Of a stretch of DNA of 64,000 bases, positions 56,111-64,000 are shown in pieces (positions within the stretch are counted from its first letter, which is position 1; each line of letters starts with the position of its first letter). The notes beneath the pieces were generated by a model, which did not search any database, had not been told where the DNA came from, and saw only the letters and a program-made list of their open reading frames with translations. The position numbers and the translations under genes were made by a program. This DNA is from Piezodorus guildinii (Eukaryota; Arthropoda; Insecta; Hemiptera; Pentatomidae), in assembly GCA_023052935.1 (NCBI GenBank), contig CM041293.1, positions 166,615,341 through 166,679,340 of the forward strand. The letters are read 5' to 3'.

Positions 56111-56833
56111 TCACGGAAAAGGGTTTTCCTCCAATCTTCTGCCTGGTTTATTGCGCCTAATTGGCCTAACCCGTCCCTTTGCGCCCATTTGGACTTTCAA
56201 AATAGTCGAGAGAAAACCCATCCTACCTTCCACCTCTTCTGTGCAGAGCGCTTCTCTCAACTTCTCCGTTATCCGATTATATCGCGCCAGTAATATCCCA
56301 GCATACTGACCGCTCGTCTGGTGTGGTCGCTTTGTCTCGCGGAACATCTGGAATATATCCTCTTCCGGAGCCCATCTGCCACCTCCAAATGCCTTCTTCA
56401 GCCGATCCTTAATAACGACCCACGGCGTGTCTTCATCAGCCTGTATTAGATTTAAAATCTGCCTACGGACTCGGCACACCAGGGCTGCCCGAAGCGATAC
56501 GGCATCTTGTGAGTCCATCAGTCGTTCCTCTAATTTCGCTTCTATGCTAGCCATGATTCTGTCTCCTCCCTTTAGAAAATGGTTAAGATCACCAACCTCG
56601 CCGTCGAATCGTTCGAGTTCCGAGATGGCCTTTCTTATGTCTTGTGCTGTTGCCGTCCAAACTTTGACCCACTCCAGCGTGGTTGCGTGAGCCCCTGCCA
56701 GTGTTTCCGCCGGTAGAGGGGGCATCTCTGGGGGTACCACCTGCTGTGCCGCCTGAGGTAACACCACGTCTTCTGGTAGTGTGAGAACTGCCGGTCTCAA
56801 AAAACCTTCGGCCATGTTTTCCAAATTTTTCAA
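56111..56833 (-). CDS. gag: Gag-like protein of the gypsy-group element, probably truncated
   Basis: A 240-codon frame. A start at 56815 (MAEGFLRPAVLTLPEDVVLP) has A at -3 and G at +4 and is favoured over the one at 56833. A proline-rich N-terminus is followed by a helical capsid-like region (LEWVKVWTATAQDIRKAISE; RRQILNLIQADEDTPWVVIK; FRETKRPHQTSGQYAGILLA). The last ~20 residues (RVRPIRRNKPGRRLEENPFP) are basic but lack a CCHC knuckle, and they overlap the pol frame. The usual nucleocapsid and protease are missing, consistent with a deletion near 56180-56200 that left gag running out of frame. Capsid proteins of this family assemble the particle in which reverse transcription happens. Confidence 0.75.
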   Translation of the reverse strand: MKNLENMAEGFLRPAVLTLPEDVVLPQAAQQVVPPEMPPLPAETLAGAHATTLEWVKVWTATAQDIRKAISELERFDGEVGDLNHFLKGGDRIMASIEAKLEERLMDSQDAVSLRAALVCRVRRQILNLIQADEDTPWVVIKDRLKKAFGGGRWAPEEDIFQMFRETKRPHQTSGQYAGILLARYNRITEKLREALCTEEVEGRMGFLSTILKVQMGAKGRVRPIRRNKPGRRLEENPFP

Positions 56834-56940
56834 AACGACGGAAAAAGAGAGAAAAAAAAAAATTAAAACAGAGAAACGCCAAAAATAATTTCAAAACAAA
56901 AAAAAACTTTTCTTTCAGTACTCAAAATACTGCAAATAAA

Positions 56941-56958
56941 GTCCCGGGTTTCGGCACC
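56941..56958 (-). other. Primer binding site complementary to tRNA-Phe
   Basis: Directly after the 5' LTR the minus strand reads TGGTGCCGAAACCCGGGA, the complement of the 3' end of an animal tRNA-Phe (acceptor stem, discriminator A and CCA). All 18 bases fit the insect tRNA-Phe sequence as I recall it. Confidence 0.75.
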
Positions 56959-57142
56959 ACTTAAGTTCAACGGAGAAAATTATAATAAAAAAAAGGAAAT
57001 TAGGGAGGAGAAACAACACTTACGCTTGCTGGATAACAACTGATTTATTTGTCCTTTTAATCCTCTATTTATACTTTATCACATGTTTACATTTACAGGA
57101 AATAGGATTAAGCTCTATATTGGTAGTTATCTTATCTTAACT
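56959..57142 (-). repeat. 5' LTR (184 bp) of the gypsy-group element
   Basis: Same sequence as the 3' LTR with no difference seen. It would provide the promoter: a TATA-like GTATAAATAG about 70 bp into the LTR in element orientation. Confidence 0.9.
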
Positions 57143-57144
57143 TA

Positions 57145-57216
<72 letters not shown>
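57143..57216. repeat. (TA)n tract flanking the LTR element (right)
   Basis: About 75 bp of TA, the other half of the tract into which the element inserted. Confidence 0.95.
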
Positions 57217-57221
<5 letters not shown>

Positions 57222-57739
57222 AATGATGATAGAGTTAAAAAAAAACAAAAACAATTTGAATATGGTTTTTATTTTACAGCTATTACATCATCGTTAACGG
57301 AACGTTTCAACAACGATAAAACAAATTTCACACTATATTAGAATATCGACGTTCATTGAGTAGACCATCCATTAATGGTTTCATTCGTGAATGAAGTCAA
57401 TTCTTCGTATTCGCGCCGGCGCAGTTTCTGATTGGAGCGTTCAGCATTGTTCCTACTGAGCCATTCACGCTTCAAAAACAAAAAGCTCAATATTTACCTT
57501 TTCTAAAATTCTTAGCTATTCTAAAATTTATCGGAATTTTCTTATAAAGTTGGAGATATTACATGGAAAAACTAATTTGGATTTAGAAGCTAAATTAGAA
57601 ACCAATCAATTTATTTTGACATGTATTTTATATTATAAGGAAAATAAGACAAAAAAATATCATTTCCAGAAATAAAAAAAAGAAAAAAAAAAAAGGAAAA
57701 CATATTTCATCCTCCAGTAATTAAACCACCCTCTTGTCC
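57217..57739. other. Stretch without recognised features
   Basis: A short G/C-richer spot near 57400-57450 (CGCGCCGGCGCAGTTTC); otherwise AT-rich, no gene. Confidence 0.4.
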
Positions 57740-57744
57740 AAATA

Positions 57745-58672
57745 AGACATCGAATAGTTGATAGTTAGAAAAATAATATTTTTTTTTCTCTTTAAATCTA
57801 TATTCACGCCTGTCAGAATGTATCTGACAATCAGCAAATGTGCTGTATAAATTGAGATCAGGCATGGTAGGCATGAAGAAGGAAAATGCCCAGCAGCACC
57901 CCTTCCATGGCTTTATTTTATCCGAGGAGGTCCCTCATCCAGCTTCTCTTTAGCCTTCTTCTGACTGGCATTTCAGCTATTGACATGTCGTTAATCAGTC
58001 TATTGTCGTGTCCGTTAAGTTTACTGTGAAAACGAGTATAGAGTGTTCGTATATGTTGGTCAACTGTTAGTTGTTGTAAGTCCGTATGTAGGGTTCTGTT
58101 GTTTACGTACCAAGGAGCTGTCGTTATCAGTCTTAAAATTTTGGATTGAAATGTTTGCAGTTTTTGTATGTGAGTCTTTTTTGCTGAACCAAAAATCTGT
58201 GAAGCGTAAGTCCATATTGGCTTAAGAAGGTATGTGTATGTATTCAGTTTCTGTCCAATTTTTAATTTTGAAGATTTAGATAAAAGTGAGTATAGTACTT
58301 TCAGTCGGTGGTTAAGAGTCTGTCTTTTCATCTTGACATGTGGGCCCCAAGTCATCCTTCGATCGAGTGTCAGTCCTAGGTAATGTACAGAGTTGGTCTG
58401 AGGAATTTGGTTGTTGTCGATAAAAATTGGTGGGCAAGTGTTTTGTCGTAGTGTGAACAATAATATAAAATGTTAAAAGTCTTAGAAAGTAATTGAGAAA
58501 AAAAATACAGTATCATGTGATTTGCTGTGTATAATAATTTCTTATACTATATTTGATTAAAAAATAGTTGTTATTACTGAAACAATTTTTCGTTTAAAAG
58601 CAAACGTTAAATTTTAGAATTGATTCCAGAAGTAAAAATCGCGTGATGTGCGTACTACACTTTTTTTTTTTT
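57745..58672 (+). repeat. Repeat family X, copy 12, very diverged, split by LINE E2
   Basis: 57745-57779 (TTGATAGTTAGAAAAATAATAT) resembles the X block TGATTATTTTAGATAATAATAT. 58459-58672 continues with AATAATATAAAATG and ends AATCGCGTGATGTGCGTACT, a worn right edge. Recognised by order and flanking position; weak on its own. Confidence 0.45.
57780..58458 (-). pseudogene. Jockey-like LINE E2, 5'-truncated, RT thumb frame open
   Basis: AATAATAT flanks both sides (57772-57779 and 58459-58466). An open minus-strand frame (58460-57918) reads TNSVHYLGLTLDRRMTWGPH, LLKPIWTYASQIFGSAKKTH, FQSKILRLITTAPWYVNNRT and ends RRRLKRSWMRDLLG. This is the thumb and C-terminus of a Jockey-type ORF2; the polymerase palm with its catalytic aspartates is missing. 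It matches E1 at 1024-1672. The 3' tail is T-rich on the plus strand (57780-57790). Confidence 0.8.
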
Positions 58673-58690
58673 ATTGTTTTTTTTAATTTT

Positions 58691-59479
58691 AAGGGCCTAT
58701 GCTGATGACACTTGTGTGTTATCAGTCAATAACGATCCTACTATTGCCTCTCAAACTCTCCAATCACACATCAGAGACCTTGAGGTATGGTGTCAGAATT
58801 GAGAATCAAAATCAATTCCAACAAATGACACACCAAATTGCCTTTACCCTTCGTCAGAAAACTATGACATCCTGCCCTACTGATTCGCTATCTACTCCTA
58901 CTTGACTAACCTTCAACATGGAATCCGCACACAAGACTGGAACGACAAGAAACGGCCCGTCGCTTTCGCTTACTTCAACATTTACTGGACAGACGCTCTA
59001 ACTTTCCACTTATCTACAAAAGGCTCATCTATGTCACCATCATAAGGCCTATCTGGACTTAGGGAGTTGAGCTCTGGGGCGCTACTAAACCATCAAATTC
59101 TTTCCGTATTCAATCCCTACAATTCAAAATTCTTCGAAAAATCCTCAATGCGCCTTACTTTGTCACGAATAAACTCATACATAAAGACCTTAATATCGCA
59201 TATATCTCTGATTTGGCCCGAACCAGGTATCAATCTTTCCATGAAAAACTCCATTCCGACTTTAACCTACTAGTTTCAATCCTTGCTTCCTCTTACATTC
59301 CTGACAATCCTCTGAGGCGTCTGAAAAAAAGATGGTCTCGAGACCTTCTCGTTTAGATTACCCAATGGAGTGGTGCCAATGGGCATTTACTCTTCATGTC
59401 TTTTTCATGTATTTCTGTTAGCCAATTTACTTAACGTATGAACTAATACAGTTGTAAATTTCAATAAATGATAATAAAA
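58691..59479 (+). pseudogene. Jockey-like LINE C3, 5'-truncated, decayed RT
   Basis: It starts at the YADD box (AYADDTCVLSVNNDPTIASQ when read across one shift), then the HQIAFTLRQKTMTSCPTDS region, a deletion of the YLG block, KRLIYVTIIRPIWT, SKFFEKSS-type thumb and, near 59310-59355, NPLRRLKKRWSRDLLV. Several stops and shifts. It ends with AATAAATGATAATAAAAAAT. Confidence 0.7.
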
Positions 59480-60183
59480 AATAAAAAATTATAAGGCCTA
59501 AACTTTTTATTAAATTTTCAATTTTACTAACATCTAATGTGTTATTAAATTTATAAAAAATACTAAATACACATATCCGACATTATTTTGGACGATATTT
59601 CTAAAATCACAGGAGTATGGGGAAAGAGTGTAAATTCAACCCTACGGATCTGGGACAGTTATGAATTATGTATTTATCCTATTATACCCCGCAGACCATT
59701 ATTTCTTTGATGGTAATCAATTCAATGGTGGAGGTTTTACCATTCTTTCCTGCTTGATAACGAAGCTTGGTGAATGGTTATTAAAAAAAAATATTAATTT
59801 ATAAAAAAAGTATATATATGTATATAAAACATTTAAAACGATTTTTCGAGTAAACTGGGTGGAAAAAAGTTAAGAAAGTCAATGGGTAAATTATTATTAT
59901 TTTTCTTTTAGTAAACATAATTATTGTTAGGTAAATAATAATATACAAAGTTTTAGTAAACAAAAATACATTACTATATTAATCCATTTTCTAGAAATCA
60001 ATAATAAAATAATCCATTTTTGCGGATGAAATAAATAATATGGAAAAATTGAGACGTCGATTTAAGGACATTTTTTTTCGAAATTAATATTTTGACATAT
60101 TTGTATTCAAATGGTTTAGTTTTATATAGATCCGTCATATGATTTATCTAAAAAACATAAGAATCCTTTAAAAACTTATTTAA
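59480..60183. other. AT-rich stretch, nothing recognised
   Basis: No supported feature. Confidence 0.4.
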
Positions 60184-60812
60184 AAATTTCGTTTTATTCC
60201 AAAAGGTACTAAATCCACATTTCATTTCATTCCAAAAGGTACTAAATCCACATTTCATTTCATTCCAAAAGGTACTAAATCCACATTTCATTTCATTCCA
60301 AAAGGTACTAAATCCACATTTCTTTTCATTCCAAAAGGTACTAAATCCACATTTCATTTCATTCATAAAGGTACTAAATCCACATTTCGTTTTATTCCAA
60401 AAGGTACTAAATCCACATTTCATTTCATTCCAAAAGGTACTAAATCCACATTTCGTTTTATTCCAAAAGGTACTAAATCCACATTTCTTTTCATTCCAAA
60501 AGGTACTAAATCCACATTTCATTTCATTCCAAAAGGTACTAAATCCACATTTCATTTCATTCCAAAAGGTACTAAATCCACATTTCATTTCATTCATAAA
60601 GGTACTAAATCCACATTTCGTTTTATTCCAAAAGGTACTAAATCCACATTTCATTTCATTCCAAAAGGTACTAAATCCACATTTCGTTTTATTCCAAAAG
60701 GTACTAAATCCACATTTCTTTTCATTCCAAAAGGTACTAAATCCACATTTCATTTCATTCCAAAAGGTACTAAATCCACATTTCATTTCATTCCAAAAGG
60801 TGCTATATTTCC
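60184..60812. repeat. 33-bp minisatellite, about 19 units, with a 231-bp higher-order period
   Basis: The unit is CCAAAAGGTACTAAATCCAC followed by ATTTCATTTCATT. Four variants differ at a few bases (CATTTCATTCC, CTTTTCATTCC, CGTTTTATTCC, and CATTCATAAAG). From left to right their order repeats every seven units: the CATTCATAAAG variant occurs at 60361 and 60592, exactly 231 bp apart, with the same six variants between. Because 33 is a multiple of three, the minus strand stays open for 227 codons (repeat CGFSTFWNEMK); I consider that frame a by-product. Worn relatives of the unit occur at 61563. Confidence 0.95.
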
Positions 60813-60834
60813 TACTATACAGCAGAAGCACTTA

Positions 60835-61559
60835 ATCCCCTAATATATTACCAATATGTTATTGTTTTCTTCATTTTTGCATTTTTAATGGTTCATTTAG
60901 AACGTCTTGAAACACCGCTATTATTTTTACCCATGATTTTAACCTAATAATCAGTTTTTAGGCTATTTAAAAAAACTTAATTTCATCGCTTCGGTTCTCC
61001 TTGGTCGTCAATTAAATTAAGATTTTTTATTGTATTTCTTCTTGCAGCTACATAAATTTAGTTAAAAAAATTTCAGAAACTCACATTTTATTAGGATAAT
61101 GGTATTTGATCCAGCAAATGGTTGGAATTAGCATTCCACGAACTTGCAAAATATAAGAGGAAAAACCGTGCCTGGTCTAACTTAATAGTAGATTTATTTG
61201 ACGTTTTAATGTAAAATAAAAGCTCAAAAGTTATTTATTTATCAGTCTCTATAGCTAAATATTGTTTTCCCGTAGTTAATAATATATATAAATTTGCTGA
61301 ATTCACACAAATAGTAAATACAAGTTCAAATCAAACTTCATAGTTACATACTTTCTTATTATAATGTCATAGATAGATAAATTGTCCTTTGAATATTCAC
61401 TTTTCTTATTAAGAATATATAATCAATGTAATTAATCTATAAAAAAAGATATTATTTAGAGGGAAAATTACTTAGTACTTAAGAACATAAAGACGTTAGT
61501 TATCGGTAATTTTGAATCATGAAGGTTATAATGACTGTTACCAACTTATCACGCGTTAT
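60835..61559. other. AT-rich stretch, nothing recognised
   Basis: No supported feature. Confidence 0.4.
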
Positions 61560-61561
61560 AT

Positions 61562-61615
61562 TCTTCCAAAAAGTACTATATCCCTTTTAATTCTTTTCCG
61601 AAAGTACTATATCTA
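61562..61615. repeat. Two diverged outlying units of the minisatellite
   Basis: TTCCAAAAAGTACTATATCC and TTCCGAAAGTACTATATCT, about 33 bp apart, resemble the TTCCAAAAGGTACTAAATCC core of the array at 60184-60812. Confidence 0.55.
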
Positions 61616-62239
61616 TATTATATCGTTTAAAACACATCGGAAAAGTGCAATAAATTGGAAAAATAACAACTTTATATTATAATAAAAAATGAATTAGGTA
61701 AATTGGTCCAATAATAAATAAATGACAGATTCTTTCGTTTCCTGTAAAATTTTTAAAAGTAGATATAGTAACTTTTGGAAATCAATGTCTCAATTATTGT
61801 TTGAATATCCTTTTAAACAAATTAGAGCTTCTTTAACTGGTATTTCTACAATACTATAAAATGAAATGTGGTTCGTATAGTATATATTATTTTATCACCC
61901 AGAGACAAAAAAACGAAGTACATTTTATTTTCGCATATAAATAAAATCCTCGACCTTTTAGGGGTTCCAGAGGGACAAATCAGTCAACTAATGGGCCTTT
62001 CTCTAGCAGTTCGGATTTCACCCTAATTTAGGTTGGGCACTCAATTTAGCGCCGAGTGGGTCCAGAAAACAGGCCAAGCTACCTCCCTTTGAAAAAGCCC
62101 ACAAAAGAACTATTGATAAAATAGCTGATGTAGGCAACCGAAGTTAAAACAATTCGGAAGAGAATGACACATGAAATATATATTGAATCAGTATCAAACG
62201 CGATGCGTTCACTGTAAGGATTGTAGAACTAATTAATAA
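61616..62239. other. Stretch with a slightly G/C-richer patch, nothing recognised
   Basis: 61960-62110 is less A/T-rich but has no open frame or family match. Confidence 0.35.
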
Positions 62240-62241
62240 TA

Positions 62242-62295
62242 TTGGGTTGTGTCACATGAAATGTCCGTTTTCAAGGTAATGGATTTGTATTAAAT
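62242..62295. mobile_element. Mariner terminal stub
   Basis: TTGGGTTGTGTCACATGAAA and TGTCCGTTTTCAAGGTAATG match the left terminus of the mariner at 15551 over about 45 bp, next to TA (62240-62241). The sequence then diverges; no right terminus is seen. Confidence 0.65.
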
Positions 62296-63179
62296 CAAAT
62301 GCCTCAAAGGTAGTGTAAGTTCGGATAAGGCATGTACTGTTGCTCTAATTTGTTTTTGCAACATTGTTTTCTTTGTTCCTGAAGTTTTCAACAATAAAGG
62401 AGATAAGAAAAAAAAAATCTTGAACTTTAGGCTTACTATTACTTTGATGTTGCTTAGTAATACGTCTCTAGAAAGATCGTGAATAGTTTACCAAATATGT
62501 AACTTTATTTTATAATTAATTAATTTTTCAAGAGTAGATATTATCTCTGATTTCAAAATTAAAATTGATCATTGAAATAATAATTAAAAAAAAATCAGGC
62601 GTATCAGCTTATAATTGAATGATGAGGGTATCATTCAATTTCCGGCCTTTTTGTCGGAAATCAACGTTGAAGTTTTAATGGTCCTGTTTTTGCTTAATTT
62701 TTTCTACAATCCAGGGTCACGGTTCCTAAGAGATGCTATCGTCAAACTTTCCGATACCTCTCCCCTCTCCCCTAAATTCGTTTAAAACTTTCTTCGGAAT
62801 AAAACGATGATAACATTTATAATCCTGTTATCAGCAACGGCGGTTGTATAAGTTATCACTTTAAATTTGCTTTTTCGTTTATTTATATTTTCTACACTTT
62901 TCTGAATTCTGTTAATAACTATTTTAATTAGGAATGTTCTTTCTTATTTTTTTTTTTTTTTTTTTTTAAACAATCCAGTTTTATACGATTTAAAGACTCT
63001 TTGAAATGACATATTGCCTAGTGAGTAATTACAACACAATTTCATTGTTTATAATTTTCAAGAGATCAATAATAAATAACTCTCATACTAGGTGTGAATT
63101 TATTTATTTTTTAATTAAAATTAAGTGCTGCTTAATTCTTGGCTATGGTTCCGCTAGGTCTTAAACTAGTGACGCAGCA
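62296..63179. other. AT-rich stretch, nothing recognised
   Basis: Contains a T-run (62949-62967); no supported gene or repeat. Confidence 0.4.
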
Positions 63180-63250
63180 GAGAGGCGCTGGGATCCCTCA
63201 GGCGGATATTTCTCCATGTGTGGCGGAATAGACCGGGTTGTTGTATGAAG
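63180..63250 (+). mobile_element. Short LINE family B 3' UTR fragment (B5), plus strand
   Basis: GAGAGGCGCTGGGATCCCTC and TTTCTCCATGTGTGG match, in reverse orientation and with divergence, the AGCGCCTC / GGAGAAA segment of family B 3' UTRs. It abuts the minus-strand copy B6. Confidence 0.45.
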
Positions 63251-64000
63251 GTTTTTTTTTTATTTATTTTTTTTTATTCGTATATATTACAATTTGTCAT
63301 AATAGACAATAATAATAGTGCTACAGGATCTCATTCATACAATATTTACAATATAAACAAAAGGAAAGTCAAATTACATAAAATAAATAAACGTATACAA
63401 TAACAAAATTAAGTAGACAAAATAAATACAAATAATGATGTTAACAAATAAATAAACAAAACATGTCACATTCATACCTATGTACAATATTTACAATCAG
63501 CTCAGGAACACCGGACGGGGCTTGTCCCCCACTTGTGGAAGGACAGAGGCAGAGTCCAAAGGATCCCAGCGCCTCCCTCTCAGCCGCATCACTGGTGAGA
63601 GCCAGCGGAAGCTAGGTGAGGGCGCCAGAGCCACAATCACACCGCACTTGAGAGGAGAATCTGACCAGTGTCAGAACTCCAGCATACCTATTTACAATAT
63701 ATCTCGGGGCCACTGCCGTTTCAACCTTCTAGGTGAGTTGTATGGATGAGTGGAGCTGGATAGGGATCGTGCTAAAGGATTAGGATGATGAATGAGGTTA
63801 TGATGGAATTTGGAAAATTTAGATGGAATTAGGTCTGAAATAAATGGAACATTAAGGTCGTGGTGCAAGGTATAGTTGGATACAAAATAAGGAGCATTTA
63901 CTATAATTCGGAGGACTTTGGATTGAAAGGATTGAATGCTTTTGATGTTAGAACGTTTAGCTGTCCCCCACTGTTCAAGTCCGTAGGTCCAGATGGGCTT
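63251..64000 (-). pseudogene. LINE family B, 3' end (B6), continuing past the window
   Basis: The plus-strand T-run at 63251-63275 is the poly-A tail. The 3' UTR (GCTTGTCCCCCACTTGTGGA, GATCCCAGCGCCTCCCTCTC) and the RT C-terminus on the minus strand (words for NAPYFVSNYTLHHDLN and IQSFQSKVLR) are nearly the same as in B3 (26745-27520). The copy is cut by the window end. Confidence 0.75.

Larger units (their letters stand above)
52690..57142 (-). mobile_element. Young gypsy-group LTR retrotransposon, internally deleted
   Basis: Two direct repeats of 184 bp (52690-52873 and 56959-57142) read identically base for base by eye. The element lies in a TA tract, consistent with a 4-bp TATA-type duplication. 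On the minus strand the order is LTR, tRNA-Phe-type primer site, gag, pol (RT, RNase H, integrase), purine tract, LTR. At 4,453 bp it is shorter than the 6-7.5 kb usual for the gypsy group: no env, and no protease or nucleocapsid coding. The pol sequence is clearly G/C-richer than anything nearby. The host machinery for copying would have to come from complete relatives. Confidence 0.9.

Noticed and set aside
52629..57216. A complete endogenous retrovirus with env
   Set aside because: Only about 350 bp separates pol from the 3' LTR and no envelope-like frame is present.
60184..60812. CRISPR-like array
   Set aside because: The repeats are contiguous 33-bp units with no unique spacers, in eukaryotic DNA full of retrotransposons.
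60148..60831. 227-codon minus-strand frame across the minisatellite as a repetitive protein gene
   Set aside because: A 33-bp unit without stops stays open automatically. Variants change residues freely, and no promoter or conserved flank is seen.

Overview
This looks like AT-rich nuclear DNA from an arthropod, most probably an insect. The evidence is the mix of mobile elements: Jockey-like non-LTR retrotransposons, a gypsy-group LTR element, mariner, PIF/Harbinger and pogo relics, and tRNA-derived SINEs. There are also long (TA)n and (CA)n tracts. I found no host protein-coding gene, tRNA gene, rRNA or CRISPR array that I could defend. Nearly every long reading frame belongs to a mobile element. 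No species call is justified. Family letters below are my own labels, and all copy boundaries were read by eye.

Layout. 0.8-1.8 kb: a copy of an unclassified ~1 kb repeat (family X) broken by Jockey-like fragment E1. 2.5-6.0 kb: an old SINE split by a Harbinger element (which carries a younger SINE) and by Jockey-like copy B1. 6.5-9.7 kb: RTE-like scrap, repeat Y, repeat X, 3' stubs. 10-11.2 kb: weak tandem repeat and a poly-T run. 11.3-14.9 kb: four X copies in one orientation, one holding a solo LTR. 15.5-16.4 kb: mariner relic. 16.9-17.7 kb: Jockey-like fragment C0 holding SINE S2. 20.2-25.7 kb: a complete Jockey-like element (A) inside X, with an intact 903-codon EN-RT frame. 26.7-30.2 kb: B3, a head-to-head (twin-primed) LINE copy, a pogo relic. 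31.2-32.9 kb: inverted X holding an RTE-like fragment. 34.6-37.2 kb: C1, microsatellites, another X. 37.8-38.5 kb: long inverted repeat. 38.6-40.6 kb: three SINE copies. 41.3-42.2 kb: LINE relic F. 42.7-47.4 kb: full-length but broken element B4. 47.9-49.5 kb: LINE 3' regions, one with an RNase H domain. 50.1-52.6 kb: X copies with C2. 52.69-57.14 kb: a young gypsy-group LTR element on the minus strand inside a (TA)n tract. 57.7-59.5 kb: E2 and C3 in X. 60.18-60.81 kb: 33-bp minisatellite with a 231-bp higher-order period. 63.2-64.0 kb: B-family 3' ends.

How it fits together. Family X is the scaffold: at least twelve full or partial copies, and it holds most of the nested insertions. The youngest insertion is the LTR element: its two 184-bp LTRs look identical and its pol is open, yet it appears to lack protease, nucleocapsid and env. 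The least expected signals are X itself, the repeated use of one AT-rich site in X by several LINEs, the ordered minisatellite, and the protease-less young LTR element.
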